From CAYJBH01 sp964370765 (GTDB taxonomy: Bacteria > Bacillota > Clostridia > Oscillospirales > Ruminococcaceae): a stretch of 45,445 bases of DNA. The notes beneath the pieces were generated by a model that was not told where the DNA came from, made no database searches, and saw only the letters and a list, made by a program, of their open reading frames with translations. Shown here piece after piece: positions 7,802-17,638 of this stretch. The stretch is taken from positions 1-45,445 of the forward strand of contig CAYJKW010000013.1 in NCBI GenBank assembly GCA_964370765.1. The letters run 5' to 3'. The number at the start of each line of letters is the position of its first letter. Position 1 is the first letter of the stretch. The translations under genes were made by a program, and so were the position numbers.

Positions 7802-9739
7802 TTAGCGTATTCTGCTACCACAGGGCAGGTCTTGAGGTAAGAATAGGACTGTGACTTTATCATTATCGTCGGCCGCAAGGATCATTCCTTCACTTAGTAC
7901 ACCACGTAATTTTGCAGGTTTTAGGTTAGCTACAAGCGCAATTTTTTTACCTATAAGTTGGTCGGCTGTGTAATACTCTGCGATGCCAGACACAACAGTA
8001 CGCTCCCGCTCACCGTCAAATAGTGTTAATTTTAAAAGCTTGTCGGCTCCCTTTACCTTTTCACAGGCTTTAATCTCCGCACAGATAAGTAGGCAGTTCA
8101 TAAAATCCTCATAGCCTATTTCAGAGGTGGATGGAGCAACCTTTTTAGGCTTTTCTTCCTTAGCCGCTTTTGGTGTTGGTGATAGCTTTTCTAGCTCTTC
8201 TAACTCTTTTTCGATATCGATTCTTGGGAATAGTGCAGGAATCTGAACCACGGTGAAGTTAGCTGGTAACTTTTCAGTAATGCCCTCATAACTGCCGGAT
8301 TTATCTTGTGGAGTAAGTGATAATGCAGATAACATCTTAACCGATGCATCCGGAGTAAACGGTGCAATTAATATAGCCACATAACGTAAAGCTTCACCAA
8401 GGTTGTATAGTACCCTTGCTAACCTTGGATGATTTAATTCATCCTTGGCAAGTGCCCAGGGTGAAGTTTTATCAATGTATCTGTTAGCACTTCCAACAAC
8501 TTCAAACATTGCCGCTAATGCGGCAGGGGTGTCATAGCGCTTCATCGCTTCGTCAACTCTTACAACCACATTGCTAATTTTTTCCAGTAGTTCTACATCC
8601 TCTTCACCGGCAGTTTGCTCGGTTGGAAGTGTGCCGTTAAAGTATTTTAGCTGCATTGAAACGGTTCGAGAAAGAAGGTTTCCAAGGTCATTTGCCAAAT
8701 CTTGGTTAATTCTTCCAAATAATGCCTCGTTGGAGAATTCGCCATCGTTTCCAAAAGGAACATCCCTTAACAGGAAATAACGGATAGCATCTACCGAGTA
8801 ACGCTCACAAAGAATAACCGGATCTATAATGTTACCTTTAGATTTACTCATCTTACCGCCGGAAAAAAGCAACCAGCCATGTGCGTAAACCTGTTTTGGC
8901 ATAGGTAGGTCAAGTGCCATTAGTATTGATGGCCAGATAACCGCATGGAATCGAAGAATCTCCTTTGCCATTAGATGTAGGTCTGCCGGCCAGTAACGTT
9001 CATAGTCATTATATGTTTCGTTTTCATAGCCAAGTGCATTAATATAGTTTGTCAATGCATCTATCCAAACATATACCGTATGACCTGGGTCAAAATCTAC
9101 AGGAATACCCCATTTTACGGACGTTCTGGAAACACAAAGATCGGTAAGACCTTGCTTAATGAAGGCTACCATCTCATTTTTTCGTGTCTCCGGCTGTATA
9201 AAATTAGGGTTTTCTTCATAAAGTGCAAGCAGGCGGTCTGAATAGTTTGATTGGCGGAAGAAATATGCTTCCTCACTTTCAAGGGTTACTTCGCCGGCAC
9301 AATCAGGACATTTTTCTTCCACAAGCTGTGTCTTTGTCCAAAAGCTTTCACAAGGCTTACAGTAGTGACCTTCATACTTGTCTTTATAGATATCACCGCT
9401 GTCATATAGCTTTTTAAAAATTCTTTGTACCGAAACTTCGTGGTATTCATCTGTAGTACGAATAAATCGATCGTAGTTAATGTTAAGCAGTTCCCAAAGG
9501 CTTTTTATACCTACAACAATCTCGTCGACATATTGTTTAGGTGTAACACCTTTTTCGGCAGCTTTATCCTCTATCTTTTTGCCATGTTCATCGGTTCCGG
9601 TTAAAAACATAACATCTTTACCACACATGCGGTTATATCTTGCAATTGCATCAGTAATAACCGTGCTATAGGCGTGGCCTATATGAAGTTTATCGGATGG
9701 GTAGTAAATTGGGGTGGTGATGTAAAATTTCTCTTTCAT
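7802..9739 (-). CDS. metG: Methionine--tRNA ligase
   Basis: Methionyl-tRNA synthetase of 645 aa. The class I signatures are HIGH (in KLHIGHAYS, near residue 17) and KMSKSKGN. Two CxxC pairs (CKPC and CPDC) form the zinc knuckle. The last 100 residues form a tRNA-binding/dimerisation (Trbp111-like) domain, starting around YEDFMNC. The start is ATG 9739, giving MKEKFYITTPIYYP, which is where MetRS normally begins; extending upstream would run into the end of argF and add 34 unrelated residues. The gene lies seven bases after argF, within the arginine operon, an uncommon place for metG. Confidence 0.97.
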   Translation of the reverse strand: MKEKFYITTPIYYPSDKLHIGHAYSTVITDAIARYNRMCGKDVMFLTGTDEHGKKIEDKAAEKGVTPKQYVDEIVVGIKSLWELLNINYDRFIRTTDEYHEVSVQRIFKKLYDSGDIYKDKYEGHYCKPCESFWTKTQLVEEKCPDCAGEVTLESEEAYFFRQSNYSDRLLALYEENPNFIQPETRKNEMVAFIKQGLTDLCVSRTSVKWGIPVDFDPGHTVYVWIDALTNYINALGYENETYNDYERYWPADLHLMAKEILRFHAVIWPSILMALDLPMPKQVYAHGWLLFSGGKMSKSKGNIIDPVILCERYSVDAIRYFLLRDVPFGNDGEFSNEALFGRINQDLANDLGNLLSRTVSMQLKYFNGTLPTEQTAGEEDVELLEKISNVVVRVDEAMKRYDTPAALAAMFEVVGSANRYIDKTSPWALAKDELNHPRLARVLYNLGEALRYVAILIAPFTPDASVKMLSALSLTPQDKSGSYEGITEKLPANFTVVQIPALFPRIDIEKELEELEKLSPTPKAAKEEKPKKVAPSTSEIGYEDFMNCLLICAEIKACEKVKGADKLLKLTLFDGERERTVVSGIAEYYTADQLIGKKIALVANLKPAKLRGVLSEGMILAADDNDKVTVLFLPQDLPCGSRIR

Positions 9740-9746
9740 ATCTTTA

Positions 9747-10670
9747 TTATTCCTTTCCGTTACGGTTGCCCATAAGTTTAACCATAACAGCCTTCTGTGC
9801 GTGTAGACGGTTTTCTGCTTCATCAAATATTGCATCTGCATGTTTTTCGAACATCGCAGCGGTTATCTCCTCTTCGCGATGTGCGGGTAAGCAGTGCTGA
9901 ACCATAGCATCCGGCTTTGCAACGGACATTAATTCGTCGTTAATCTGATAACCGACAAAAGCTTTTTTACGAATCTCTGCTTCACCCTCCTGTCCCATAG
10001 AGGCCCATACATCAGTTATAACAACATCAGCGTCCTTAGCAGCTATCATTGGGTCGTTAGTATGGTCAAAACAGCTGTACTCTTTTGCAAACTGCATAAC
10101 ATCATCGGCTGGCTCATAGCCTTTTGGCGTTGCAACACTAACAGACATCCCAACCTTCAATCCACCGATAATAAGCGAATTTGCCATATTATTACCATCG
10201 CCAATATAGCACATCTTCAAGCCTTCAAGATGCCCTTTGTGCTCGCGAATTGTCATCAAATCGGCAAGAATCTGGCATGGGTGAGCGTAGTCAGTTAAGC
10301 CATTTATAATGGGAATGTTTGCAAATTCTGCCAACTCCTCGACCTCTGATTGTTCAAAGGTTCTTATCATTATTCCGTCAAGATAACGGGAAAGTACTCT
10401 TGCGGTATCACAAACCGGCTCTCCTCTACCTATCTGCAGGTCGTTGGAGGATAAAAATAATGCCGAGCCACCGAGTTGGTACATACCTACCTCAAAAGAT
10501 ACCCTTGTACGTGTAGAGGATTTTTGAAAAATCATACCCAGTGTCTTGCCTTCAAGATGACGATGTGGTAGGCCATGCATCTGCTGGTATTTAAGCTGGT
10601 CTGCGAGGTTGAGTATATCAATTATTTCTTCGCTCGTAAGATCAGCGAGCTTTAGTAGATGTTCCATCAT
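9747..10670 (-). CDS. argF: Ornithine carbamoyltransferase
   Basis: Ornithine carbamoyltransferase joins carbamoyl phosphate and ornithine to make citrulline, the sixth step of arginine synthesis. The 307 aa contain the carbamoyl-phosphate loop STRTR (residues 52-56), HPCQ (130-133) and the ornithine-side HCLP (259-262). Length is normal. Two consecutive ATG codons (10670 and 10667) can start the gene; AAAGGA upstream fits the second slightly better. It is preceded by argD and followed by metG. Biosynthetic rather than catabolic use is inferred from the complete arg gene set around it and the absence of arcA or arcC. Confidence 0.97.
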   Translation of the reverse strand: MMEHLLKLADLTSEEIIDILNLADQLKYQQMHGLPHRHLEGKTLGMIFQKSSTRTRVSFEVGMYQLGGSALFLSSNDLQIGRGEPVCDTARVLSRYLDGIMIRTFEQSEVEELAEFANIPIINGLTDYAHPCQILADLMTIREHKGHLEGLKMCYIGDGNNMANSLIIGGLKVGMSVSVATPKGYEPADDVMQFAKEYSCFDHTNDPMIAAKDADVVITDVWASMGQEGEAEIRKKAFVGYQINDELMSVAKPDAMVQHCLPAHREEEITAAMFEKHADAIFDEAENRLHAQKAVMVKLMGNRNGKE

Positions 10671-10685
10671 TATTCCTTTCTAATG

Positions 10686-11855
10686 TTAAGAGAGAAGTTC
10701 TTCTATAATATCAAGTCCTCTATCCAAAACCTCCATGGATATATTAAGTGGAGGCAGTAATCGTACCTTATCTTTAGCAGTGAGAAGAAGTAAACCTTTA
10801 TCTATAGCCGACTTTAAAATATCGCTCGCAACAAGTGGATAAACATCAATTCCGATCATTAGACCAAGTCCATCAACTGCATTAACATGCTTCATAGCAA
10901 GTAGTCGCCTTTTTATGTGTTCAGCCTTTAACGTAACCTGAGAAAGTAGTTCGTCATCTATAGTGTTAATGGTATAAAGCGCAGCTGCAGCTGAAATTGG
11001 GTTACCACCAAAAGTAGAACCATGGGTACCCGCTGAAAGCACATCTTTTGTCTTTTCGTTGAAAAGTACTGCTCCTATAGGTAGTCCACCAGCTAGACCC
11101 TTAGCTAGTGTAGTAATATCAGGTTGTACATCATAGTGCTGCGATGCAAGTAGTTTGCCGGTACGCCCGATTCCTGTTTGAACCTCATCGGCGACTACGA
11201 GTATATCTTTTTCGCTGCATAGCTTGAAAAGCTGATTAACATATTCCGGATCAAGTTTAATTACTCCACCCTCTCCCTGTACGAATTCTATCATTACAGC
11301 GCAAACTTTATCAGTAAGCATATCCTTTAATGCATTAATATCACCGGCAGGGCAGTACAAGAAGCCCTCGGTAAAAGGGAAAAAGTAGTTGTGGAAGTAA
11401 TCTTGACCTGTTGCGGAAAGTGTAGTAATTGTACGGCCGTGAAAAGAGTTTATTAGTGTGATAATTTGGTTTCTGTTTTCTCCGTATTTGTCATAAGAAT
11501 ATTTTCTAGCAGCCTTAATTGCCCCCTCGTTAGCCTCGGCTCCAGAGTTTGAATAAAATAGATTGCTATAACCGGTACGCCTACAAAGCGCCGTCGCAAG
11601 CTCTACACCTGGTAATGTATAGTATAGGTTTGATATATGGTTTAATTTTGCTGCCTGATCTGCTACAGTTTTAGACCAACCATCGTCACAAAAACCAAGA
11701 CTGTTAACACCGATTCCTGTTGTAAAGTCAATATATTCCTTGCCCTCGATATCGTAACACAAAGAACCCTTTCCGCTCTCAATACATATTGGAAAGCGTG
11801 CATAGGTTCCGGCAACCGAATCATCATAGCTGCTCTTTATATTTTCAATTGTCAT
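10686..11855 (-). CDS. argD: Acetylornithine aminotransferase
   Basis: A PLP-dependent class III aminotransferase of 389 aa that converts N-acetylglutamate semialdehyde and glutamate to N-acetylornithine and 2-oxoglutarate. The PLP lysine is in TTLAKGLAGG, the preceding Asp in VVADEVQTG, and the phosphate-binding element is SGAEANEGA. The substrate is assigned from its place between argB and argF, since family members also use ornithine or succinyl-ornithine. An AGGAG lies before the ATG. No other ornithine synthesis aminotransferase is in the window. Confidence 0.95.
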   Translation of the reverse strand: MTIENIKSSYDDSVAGTYARFPICIESGKGSLCYDIEGKEYIDFTTGIGVNSLGFCDDGWSKTVADQAAKLNHISNLYYTLPGVELATALCRRTGYSNLFYSNSGAEANEGAIKAARKYSYDKYGENRNQIITLINSFHGRTITTLSATGQDYFHNYFFPFTEGFLYCPAGDINALKDMLTDKVCAVMIEFVQGEGGVIKLDPEYVNQLFKLCSEKDILVVADEVQTGIGRTGKLLASQHYDVQPDITTLAKGLAGGLPIGAVLFNEKTKDVLSAGTHGSTFGGNPISAAAALYTINTIDDELLSQVTLKAEHIKRRLLAMKHVNAVDGLGLMIGIDVYPLVASDILKSAIDKGLLLLTAKDKVRLLPPLNISMEVLDRGLDIIEELLS

Positions 11856-11869
11856 TATAACTCTCCTAA

Positions 11870-12724
11870 TTAGTAAAACATTGTGCCACTACCCTTATCG
11901 GACAAAATTTCAATAAGAATAGCATGTTTTTCACGCCCATCAAGTATAAATGTGCGGTTCACACCCCGTCGAACCGCCTCCACACAACAATCCACCTTAG
12001 GAATCATCCCACCGGATATAACACCGCGTTTTATAAGGTGGGGGACATCACTAACGCTTACCTCAGGTATTAAGGTGTTTTCATCATCCTTGTTCTCCAA
12101 AAGGCCTTTAATATCGGTCATTAATATTAGGCTTTCGGCTTTAAGTGCACTTGCAATTCTGGATGCAGCAGTGTCGGCATTAATGTTATACACATTACCT
12201 TCGTCATCACCGGCAACCGTTGCGACTACAGGTATATAGCCACAATCAAGTGCATCGATAATCGGTGCTACATTTACATCGGTTATATCACCTACAAAGC
12301 CAAGGTCGTTCTTACTTATATGTTTTTTTGCACTAAGCATACCGCCATCAAGGCCGCATATTCCAAGCGCTTTGCCTCCGCCACGCTGCAATAGATATAC
12401 CAATTCCTTACTAAGTTTGCCGGCAAGAACCATCTGTACAACAGCTGCAGTCTCCTTGTCGGTGTAACGTAGCCCATTCACAAAACGACTTTCGATTTGC
12501 ATTTTTTTCAGCATATCGGTGATTTCAGGACCACCGCCATGCACGAGTACTATTCTTAAGCCCATAAGGCTAAGCAATACTAAATCCTCCATAACTGCTG
12601 ATTTAAGCTCGGGGGATGTCATTGCGTTTCCGCCATACTTTATTACCACAGTCTTACTGCGATAGCGCTGTATATAAGGTAAAGCCTCAATTAATATCTG
12701 CGCTTTGTCCATATCGCTTATCAT
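11870..12724 (-). CDS. argB: Acetylglutamate kinase
   Basis: N-acetylglutamate kinase phosphorylates the side-chain carboxylate of N-acetylglutamate. The 284 aa show the amino-acid-kinase motifs KYGGNAM (from Lys29) and HGGGPEI (from His62). A leading helix of about 20 residues before the first strand is the feature seen in arginine-inhibited hexameric enzymes, so feedback control by arginine is plausible, which would fit an operon that recycles acetyl groups through ArgJ. ATG 12724 has GGAGGG eight bases upstream. It lies between argJ and argD. Confidence 0.96.
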   Translation of the reverse strand: MISDMDKAQILIEALPYIQRYRSKTVVIKYGGNAMTSPELKSAVMEDLVLLSLMGLRIVLVHGGGPEITDMLKKMQIESRFVNGLRYTDKETAAVVQMVLAGKLSKELVYLLQRGGGKALGICGLDGGMLSAKKHISKNDLGFVGDITDVNVAPIIDALDCGYIPVVATVAGDDEGNVYNINADTAASRIASALKAESLILMTDIKGLLENKDDENTLIPEVSVSDVPHLIKRGVISGGMIPKVDCCVEAVRRGVNRTFILDGREKHAILIEILSDKGSGTMFY

Positions 12725-12739
12725 ATATTTATCCCTCCG

Positions 12740-13957
12740 TTATGTGCGGTAATCACCGTTGATTTTTACATAGTCGTAGCTAAGGTCACAGCCCCAAGCG
12801 GTAGCCGATCCATCACCGTTACCAAGGGAAATTTCGATACGAACTTCATCAGAAACAAGTACATCAGCAGCTTTTTCTTCTGAAAATTCAACGCCGGACC
12901 CATTTTCACATACCTTAACGGAGCCACGTTCACTCTTTAGAAATACATCCACATGTTCAATATCGAACTCAGCTTCTGCATAACCTATGGCACATAGTAC
13001 ACGTCCCCAGTTTGCATCCTCGCCAAACATAGCTGCCTTAAATAGACTGGATGTTATTACCGACTTAGCAACTATCCTTGCAACCTGTTGTGTTGGTGCG
13101 CCTGTTACATTACATTCCAGTAGCTTGGTTGCTCCCTCACCATCCGCTGCAACCATACGGCAAAGGTGTGTACATAACTTTAGTAAGGCGCGATGAAAGA
13201 TTATATATTCATCGCAATGATTTTCGATTCTATTGTTTTTGGCACTTCCGTTTGCAATAATAGAAACCATATCGTTTGTAGAGGTATCACCATCTACACT
13301 AACCATATTAAAGCTAGCATTAACGGTATCGTTCAATGCTAACTGTAACATCTCGGGAGATATCGATACATCGGTTGTGACAAAACAGAGCATAGTGGCC
13401 ATGTTGGGGTGTATCATTCCGCTACCTTTTGCAATACCACCTATCCTACAACGTTTTCCATCTAGATTAAATTCCACCGCTATCTCTTTTTTTACAAGAT
13501 CGGTGGTAAGTATTGCTTCACAAGCATTCTCGTCGTTGTCGCTAAGTTCGCTTACAAGTTTAGGTATTCCGCTAAGTAATGCATCAACGTCTAAAGGCTG
13601 GCCGATTACGCCTGTAGAGGCAACTATAACATCGCCTACATCAATATTAAGCTCTTTTGCAATACCTTCGCAGGTGATGTTAGCCTTATCAACACCATCG
13701 ACATTGCAGGTGTTTGCATTTCCGCTATTACATATTATCGCATGGGCATATCCATCTGCTATATTCTGCTTTGTTACAATGATAGGTGCCCCCACAACCT
13801 TGTTTAAGGTATAAACCGATGCAGCAGCGCAACGCTCTTTACTATAAATTAAGGCAAGGTCCAACTTGCTTTTGTTTTTTCTTATACCGCAATGAACACC
13901 GGAGGCGGTAAAGCCCAGCGGGGCACATACTCCTCCTTCAATCTTTTTTATATCCAT
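12740..13957 (-). CDS. argJ: Glutamate N-acetyltransferase / amino-acid acetyltransferase
   Basis: ArgJ moves the acetyl group from N-acetylornithine back to glutamate, giving ornithine and closing the acetyl cycle; some members also use acetyl-CoA. The 405-aa precursor is a self-cleaving Ntn-type protein. The cleavage motif HPNMATML is present, and cleavage between Ala187 and Thr188 would give alpha and beta chains with Thr188 as nucleophile. No argA or argE is visible in the window, so bifunctional activity is possible but cannot be told from sequence. AGGAG precedes the ATG. It lies between argC and argB. Confidence 0.96.
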   Translation of the reverse strand: MDIKKIEGGVCAPLGFTASGVHCGIRKNKSKLDLALIYSKERCAAASVYTLNKVVGAPIIVTKQNIADGYAHAIICNSGNANTCNVDGVDKANITCEGIAKELNIDVGDVIVASTGVIGQPLDVDALLSGIPKLVSELSDNDENACEAILTTDLVKKEIAVEFNLDGKRCRIGGIAKGSGMIHPNMATMLCFVTTDVSISPEMLQLALNDTVNASFNMVSVDGDTSTNDMVSIIANGSAKNNRIENHCDEYIIFHRALLKLCTHLCRMVAADGEGATKLLECNVTGAPTQQVARIVAKSVITSSLFKAAMFGEDANWGRVLCAIGYAEAEFDIEHVDVFLKSERGSVKVCENGSGVEFSEEKAADVLVSDEVRIEISLGNGDGSATAWGCDLSYDYVKINGDYRT

Positions 13958-13971
13958 TATTCACTCCTGTT

Positions 13972-15003
13972 CTAAAAAGCCGGTGGAACGATACACAGAC
14001 CCGTAGTCTCGTTAATCCCCAGCATAATATTCATATTCTGGATTGCCTGGCCGGCGGCACCCTTGACCATATTATCGATGGCCGAGGCTATAATTATCCG
14101 GCCGCATCGTCGGTCATAGTGAATAGAGATATCGCAGTAGTTAGAATATTTAACAGGCTTTATAGAGGCTGTACAGCCATCTGTAAGAATTCTTACAAAC
14201 GGAGCATCCTTATAAAATTCGCGATATAGATTATAAACCTCATCATAGCTTGTTGCGCTATGTGGGGTAGTATACATTGTTGAGAGAATACCACGATTAA
14301 TAGGAAGCAGATGAGGTACAAATGTTACAGATACATCATCACCGCAGATAGTAGACAGTGTCTGCTCGATTTCAGGGGTGTGGCGATGCTGTGCAACCTT
14401 ATAGGGAGCAAAATTCTCGTTACATTCAGCAAAATGGGTAGTCTGGCTTAAACTACGTCCAGCACCGGTGGTACCACTCTTTGAGTCAATTATGATATCA
14501 TTCTTTATTAAACCGTTTTTTAACAGCGGTGCAAGGCCAAGTGCAACACTTGTAGGATAACATCCGGGATTTGCAATTATCTGTGCGGATGCTATCTCCT
14601 TACTAAACAATTCGCTAAGACCATAAACAGCCTTGCCGTGTAGATCATGATACTTAAATGGAAGGTTATACCATTCCTTAAAATCCTCTTCCTGCTTAAG
14701 GCGAAAGTCTGCTCCAAGATCAATAAACCTACACCCTTTATCCATACACTTTTTTGCTATTTCTTCACAAAGTCCGTGGGGAAGCGAAGCAAACACAACA
14801 TCACTCTTGTTTATTACCGTGTCTTCGTCTACAAGCAGGTTATCTTCAAGTGTAAGAAATGAGGGGTAGACGGCAGACAATGGCTTGCCTTCAAAGCTAA
14901 CCGATGACATTGCACAAACTTGTGCCTTATCGTGTGAATACAGTAATCTAACAAGTTCTGCACCCGCATAGCCGGATGCACCTATTATTCCAACCTTAAC
15001 CAT
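13972..15003 (-). CDS. argC: N-acetyl-gamma-glutamyl-phosphate reductase
   Basis: ArgC reduces N-acetylglutamyl phosphate to the semialdehyde with NADPH. The 343 aa begin with the dinucleotide-binding GASGYAGAEL and carry the catalytic cysteine Cys148 in NPGCYPTS. Length is typical for the shorter bacterial type. Its start overlaps the end of argH by eight bases, so translation is probably coupled. The following gene is argJ. Confidence 0.97.
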   Translation of the reverse strand: MVKVGIIGASGYAGAELVRLLYSHDKAQVCAMSSVSFEGKPLSAVYPSFLTLEDNLLVDEDTVINKSDVVFASLPHGLCEEIAKKCMDKGCRFIDLGADFRLKQEEDFKEWYNLPFKYHDLHGKAVYGLSELFSKEIASAQIIANPGCYPTSVALGLAPLLKNGLIKNDIIIDSKSGTTGAGRSLSQTTHFAECNENFAPYKVAQHRHTPEIEQTLSTICGDDVSVTFVPHLLPINRGILSTMYTTPHSATSYDEVYNLYREFYKDAPFVRILTDGCTASIKPVKYSNYCDISIHYDRRCGRIIIASAIDNMVKGAAGQAIQNMNIMLGINETTGLCIVPPAF

Positions 15004-16381
15004 TCCTACACTCCGTTAGTCTATCTTTTATGTCGTTAATTGATTTACTTACAGCCACAGGGGATGGTCCGCCGGTAGCTTTTCGAACCTCGACACATCG
15101 TTCTAGTGTAATAGTTTCGTATATATCTTGCGAAAATAGTTCGCTTGCCTCGTTATACTCATCGAGAGTAAGCGTCTCAAGTGTTTTATCTTCTTTAATA
15201 CATCGAGCCACAAGAGAACCTATAACCTTGTATGCATCCCTAAATGCCATGCCTTTACCTACAAGATAGTCAGCACAGTCGGTAGCGTTAATAAAACCTT
15301 TTGCAGCTGCTGTACGCATGTTTTCTGGTAATATTTTCATGGTTTGCACCATCGGCGTAAATGCTTCAAGGCAGGATACTACAGTATCTACAGCGTCAAA
15401 TATTGCCTCTTTATCTTCTTGCATATCCTTATTGTAGGCAAGCGGAGTACCCTTTAGCATAGTAATTAACGAAATTAAATCACCAACGACACGCCCACTT
15501 TTACCTCGCACAAGCTCAGCAATATCGGGATTTTTTTTCTGTGGCATGATTGAAGATCCTGTAGAAAATCTATCATCCAGCTCGATATACTTAAACTCGT
15601 GGGAACACCATAGTATTATTTCCTCACAAAAACGAGAGAGATGTACCATAATGATCGAAAGTGTCCCTGCAAGCTCTATGCAATAATCCCTATCCGAAAC
15701 ACCGTCAAGGCTATTGCCACAGGGTTTATCAAAGCCAAGTAGCTGTGCCGTCTTTAATCGGTCGATATCATAGCCGGTGGATGCTAAAGCACCACTACCA
15801 AGTGGGCATTCATTCATTCTCTTGTTACAGTCTTTAAGCCTTGACAAATCCCTTAAAAGCATGTAGCAATAGGCACAAAGGTGGTGTGCAAATGTTATAG
15901 GTTGCGCCCTTTGTAGATGTGTGTAGCCCGGCATAACGGTGCTAATGTGTTGCTCTGCAATTTGCAACAAAGTCTCGATAAGTTGGCATAGCATACCATC
16001 CATAACAGTTATGCGATCACGGAGATAAAGCCTTAAATCAACAGCCACCTGATCATTCCTACTACGTGCGGTGTGAAGACGCTTACCGGCATCACCCACC
16101 CTTTGGGTAAGCTCTGCTTCGATAAACATATGAATATCCTCAGCATCGCTGTTAAAGGTTAATACACCTGAGTTAATATCATTAAGGATTTCGTTTAAAC
16201 CTTTAAATATTGCGGAATAATCAACATTAGTGATTATTCCGCAGTCACATAGCATCTTCGCATGGGCAAGCGAACCCTCAATGTCCTGCGCAAAAAGTCG
16301 GCAGTCAAAGGGTAGGGAGGAGTTAAAATCATTTAATCTTTTATCAACATCACCGTCGGTACGGCCTGCCCATAGTTTCAT
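14996..16381 (-). CDS. argH: Argininosuccinate lyase
   Basis: Argininosuccinate lyase cleaves argininosuccinate to arginine and fumarate, the last step of the pathway. The 461 aa contain the fumarase/aspartase superfamily signature GSSIMPQKKNPD near residues 275-286, with the catalytic serine in this mobile loop, and HTARSRNDQV near the N-terminus. Length is typical. It follows argG by 15 bases, overlaps argC by eight bases, and has AAAGG upstream of its ATG. Confidence 0.97.
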   Translation of the reverse strand: MKLWAGRTDGDVDKRLNDFNSSLPFDCRLFAQDIEGSLAHAKMLCDCGIITNVDYSAIFKGLNEILNDINSGVLTFNSDAEDIHMFIEAELTQRVGDAGKRLHTARSRNDQVAVDLRLYLRDRITVMDGMLCQLIETLLQIAEQHISTVMPGYTHLQRAQPITFAHHLCAYCYMLLRDLSRLKDCNKRMNECPLGSGALASTGYDIDRLKTAQLLGFDKPCGNSLDGVSDRDYCIELAGTLSIIMVHLSRFCEEIILWCSHEFKYIELDDRFSTGSSIMPQKKNPDIAELVRGKSGRVVGDLISLITMLKGTPLAYNKDMQEDKEAIFDAVDTVVSCLEAFTPMVQTMKILPENMRTAAAKGFINATDCADYLVGKGMAFRDAYKVIGSLVARCIKEDKTLETLTLDEYNEASELFSQDIYETITLERCVEVRKATGGPSPVAVSKSINDIKDRLTECRNG

Positions 16382-16396
16382 CTATATACCTTTCAA

Positions 16397-17614
16397 TTAT
16401 TTATTGCGTTTTGCATCTAGCTTTGCCTTTACCTGCAGTGGTAGGCCAAATAGATTTATAAAACCTTCACTATCCTGTTGGTTGTAAACTTCTTCTTCAC
16501 CAAAAGTTGCAACCTCCTCATCATAAAGTGTATAGGGACTTGTGACAGAGGATAGAATCATGTTGCCTTTATATAGTTTTAATTTTACTTCACCTGTTAC
16601 AGTCTCCTGGGTTTTATCAACAAACGCACTCAAAGCTTCGCGTAGTGGTGTAAACCATTGGCCATCGTATACTATCTCTGCAAATTTGTGGGATAATACC
16701 ATCTTGTAGTGTTGTGTTTGTTTGTCTAAACAAAGTGTTTCCAATGCCTCATGCGCACGATAAAGAATACTTCCACCCGGTGTTTCATATACACCACGGG
16801 ATTTCATCCCTACAAGGCGATTTTCCACTATGTCTTCAATACCAACACCGTTGGCACCGCCTACCTCGTTTAATTTTTCGACTAAAGCTACAGCGTCAAG
16901 TTTGACACCATCCACTGCCACTGGGATACCCTTATCAAACGATACAGTTACATAGGTTGGTTTATCGGGTGCTTTTTCGGGTGAAACGCCCATCTCAAGT
17001 ATTTTATCAAAAAGGGGCTCGTTTGCCGGATCTTCAAGATCCATTCCCTCGTGAGATAGATGCCAGATGTTTTTATCCTTAGAATAGTTTGTTTCACGAT
17101 TGATTTTTAATGGAATATTATGCTTTTCAGCATATTCAATCTCATCGTCACGACTCTTAAATTCCCATGTTCTCCAAGGTGCAATAATTCCCATATCCGG
17201 AGCAAACGCCTTAATTGTTAACTCAAAACGAACCTGGTCGTTTCCTTTGCCGGTGCAACCATGCGCAATTGCATCAGCACCCTCCTCAAGGGCAATCTCT
17301 ACAATGCGTTTCGCAATGATAGGTCGCGCAAACGCTGTTCCAAGAAGATAGCGATCTTCATATTTTGCGCCGGCCTTAAGTGTTGGGAAGATAAAATCCT
17401 CAACAAATTCCTTTTTTAAATCCTCTATATATAGCTTGGATGCACCGGTTTGAATGGCTTTTTCCTCCAAACCTTCAAGTTCGGTGCCCTGTCCTACATC
17501 GCCGGAAACGGCTATAACTTCACAGTTATCATAGTTTTCTTTTAGCCATGGAATGATAACTGAGGTATCAAGACCACCGGAATATGCAAGTACTACCTTT
17601 TTAAACTTTTTCAT
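16397..17614 (-). CDS. argG: Argininosuccinate synthase
   Basis: Argininosuccinate synthase joins citrulline and aspartate with ATP. The 405 aa start with the N-type PP-loop AYSGGLDTS (residues 10-18). Length is typical. It is the promoter-proximal gene of the arginine operon, so the last pathway steps come first in the transcript. The start ATG has GAGG a few bases upstream and lies about 23 bases from the predicted transcription start, so there is no room for a T-box or riboswitch leader. Control is more likely by a protein acting at the palindromic promoter. Confidence 0.97.
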   Translation of the reverse strand: MKKFKKVVLAYSGGLDTSVIIPWLKENYDNCEVIAVSGDVGQGTELEGLEEKAIQTGASKLYIEDLKKEFVEDFIFPTLKAGAKYEDRYLLGTAFARPIIAKRIVEIALEEGADAIAHGCTGKGNDQVRFELTIKAFAPDMGIIAPWRTWEFKSRDDEIEYAEKHNIPLKINRETNYSKDKNIWHLSHEGMDLEDPANEPLFDKILEMGVSPEKAPDKPTYVTVSFDKGIPVAVDGVKLDAVALVEKLNEVGGANGVGIEDIVENRLVGMKSRGVYETPGGSILYRAHEALETLCLDKQTQHYKMVLSHKFAEIVYDGQWFTPLREALSAFVDKTQETVTGEVKLKLYKGNMILSSVTSPYTLYDEEVATFGEEEVYNQQDSEGFINLFGLPLQVKAKLDAKRNK

Positions 17615-17638
17615 AGCTACCTCATTGTTCTACTTTGA

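Noticed and set aside
9740..9841. Longer metG beginning inside argF
   Set aside because: The added 34 residues overlap the C-terminus of argF on the same strand and are unlike MetRS; the standard N-terminus starts at 9739.
13233..13814. 193-codon open frame on the plus strand inside argJ
   Set aside because: It is a mirror of the argJ coding sequence, has no ribosome binding site and no recognisable motif.
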